6,818 nucleotides of DNA, taken from assembly GCA_031292015.1 (NCBI GenBank), contig JARLHY010000167.1, positions 1 through 6,818 on the forward strand, written 5' to 3'. This document shows, in pieces, positions 6,805 through 6,818 of this stretch. Position numbers and translations under genes: made by a program. Below the pieces are notes generated by a model, which ran no database searches, had not been told where the DNA came from, and worked only from the letters and a program-made list of their open reading frames with translations. Numbering within the stretch: the stretch's first letter is position 1; every line of letters begins with the position of its first letter. This DNA is from Negativicutes bacterium. Its GTDB lineage: Bacteria; Bacillota_C; Negativicutes; Sporomusales_B; JARLHX01.

Positions 6805-6818
6805 GTGGCCAAAAAGGC
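6805..6818 (+). CDS. rpsN: Start of next gene, probably 30S ribosomal protein S14 (partial)
   Basis: Only four codons and two bases are inside the window: GTG GCC AAA AAG GC, reading MAKKA. AAGGAGG (6791-6797) is seven bases upstream. S14 follows L5 in the standard spc order, and MAKKA fits the start of the short zinc-binding S14 common in Firmicutes, but the zinc cysteines lie beyond the window. A TTG at 6803 is closer to the binding site (five bases) and would give MWPK, which does not fit S14. Confidence 0.75.

Overview
The window is a contiguous piece of a bacterial tuf–S10–spc ribosomal protein locus, entirely on the + strand. It opens with the last 46 codons of tuf (EF-Tu). It continues with rpsJ, rplC, rplD, rplW, rplB, rpsS, rplV, rpsC, rplP, rpmC, rpsQ, rplN, rplX and rplE, and breaks off four codons into the next gene, most likely rpsN (S14). 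Every gene was assigned from family-typical sequence, length and its canonical place in this very conserved order.

The organism is probably a Firmicute, more likely of the Clostridia/Negativicutes type (for example a Sporomusaceae relative) than a Bacillus. Reasons are the strong AAAGGAGG ribosome binding sites before almost every gene, tuf directly upstream of rpsJ, a cysteine-containing (zinc-ribbon) L24, and the sequence style of L3, S3 and L16. This placement is from recall of family sequences and not from a search.

Layout: 1-141 end of tuf; 142-294 a 153-base non-coding gap with a perfect 8-bp GC hairpin, a smaller hairpin and a possible 17-codon leader ORF; 295-5105 the S10 block, tightly packed (gaps of 14-36 bases, two one-base TAATG overlaps and one 11-base overlap); 5106-5494 rpsQ, flanked by two unusually wide gaps (70 and 61 bases); 5495-6818 the beginning of the spc block. 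No convincing internal promoter or U-tract terminator is visible, so read-through transcription as one long unit is the simplest reading.

The genes supply parts of both subunits: 30S proteins S10, S19, S3, S17 (and S14), and 50S proteins L3, L4, L23, L2, L22, L16, L29, L14, L24, L5. EF-Tu delivers aminoacyl-tRNA to the finished ribosome. I see no new system, mobile element, CRISPR array or tRNA/rRNA gene. The points worth a second look are subtle: a split in start codons between 30S and 50S genes, the structured rpsJ leader, the rplP/rpmC overlap in which one stretch reads acidic in one frame and basic in the other, and a few lineage-type protein variations.
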